DNA of 5,515 bases, taken from the NCBI GenBank assembly GCA_031290375.1, contig JAITNR010000162.1:1-5515 (forward strand). Reading direction: 5' to 3'. Under the pieces are notes generated by a model. The model was given only the letters and a program-made list of their open reading frames with translations, was not told the DNA's origin and searched no databases. Position numbers and translations under genes: made by a program. Source of the stretch: Prevotellaceae bacterium. GTDB taxonomy: Bacteria > Bacteroidota > Bacteroidia > Bacteroidales > Paludibacteraceae. This document shows, piece by piece, positions 5,456 through 5,515 of the stretch; within the stretch, counting starts at the first letter, position 1; each line of letters begins with the position of its first letter.

Positions 5456-5515
5456 ATGGAAAATATCAACGATTATTTTTGTCCGAATGAAAATTGTAAA
5501 TGTTATGGTTTGCGT
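5456..5515 (+). CDS. N-terminal fragment of a Cys-rich (zinc-ribbon-like) protein, possibly a transposase
   Basis: From the ATG at 5456 the frame is open to the window edge, giving 20 residues: MENINDYFCPNENCKCYGLR. It is preceded by AGAGGA, a purine-rich possible ribosome site ending five bases before the ATG, and by a good promoter match. The CPNxxCxxYGL pattern (Cys at residues 9, 14 and 16) looks like the first half of a zinc ribbon. Similar starts occur on some insertion-sequence transposases and helix-turn-helix proteins, where the knuckle helps bind DNA. Only 20 residues are visible, so that the ORF is real is likely, while the transposase identity is a guess from pattern resemblance. 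Confidence 0.55.
   Translation, partial: MENINDYFCPNENCKCYGLR

Noticed and set aside
1..5515. CRISPR array, tRNA or rRNA genes
   Set aside because: I saw no regularly spaced direct repeats, no cloverleaf with a TTC-type T-loop, and no rRNA-like sequence on either strand.

Overview
The window is about 5.5 kb of low-GC bacterial DNA, almost certainly from a member of the Bacteroidota and probably the order Bacteroidales. Three things point there. The run DUF4271 membrane protein - uroporphyrinogen-III-synthase-like protein - rnpA is a characteristic Bacteroidota gene order. The candidate promoters resemble the -33 TTTG / -7 TAnnTTTG type of this phylum rather than the sigma70 type. Clear Shine-Dalgarno sequences are largely absent.

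Layout. Bases 1-143 (minus strand) hold the first 47 codons of an IS110-family (DEDD) transposase that runs off the left edge. Bases 144-348 hold its upstream non-coding end, a strong stem-loop, and a candidate promoter for era. From 349 all complete genes lie on the plus strand: era (ribosome-assembly GTPase), then fmt (methionyl-tRNA formyltransferase), a six-helix DUF4271 membrane protein, a HemD-like protein and rnpA (protein subunit of RNase P). The genes from fmt to rnpA are separated by only 20-36 bases and look like one transcription unit with a candidate promoter before fmt. After a 234-base gap with its own candidate promoter comes a classical short-chain dehydrogenase/reductase. A last promoter-like site precedes an ORF cut by the right edge; it starts with a Cys-rich, zinc-ribbon-like sequence of the kind seen at the N terminus of some transposases.

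The core genes serve translation and RNA maturation: Era in 30S assembly, Fmt on initiator tRNA, RnpA in tRNA 5' processing. They share the region with a porphyrin-type enzyme and an uncharacterised membrane protein. One identified and one possible mobile element bracket this housekeeping block.

I did not find a clearly new biological system. The most interesting part is the left end. IS110 elements are now known to carry a guide ('bridge') RNA in a non-coding end, and the transposase-proximal region here is structured. The same fragment carries a promoter-like sequence pointing out toward era. Secondary points are the absence of yidD after rnpA and degenerate TCTAA-type repeats just before two start codons.
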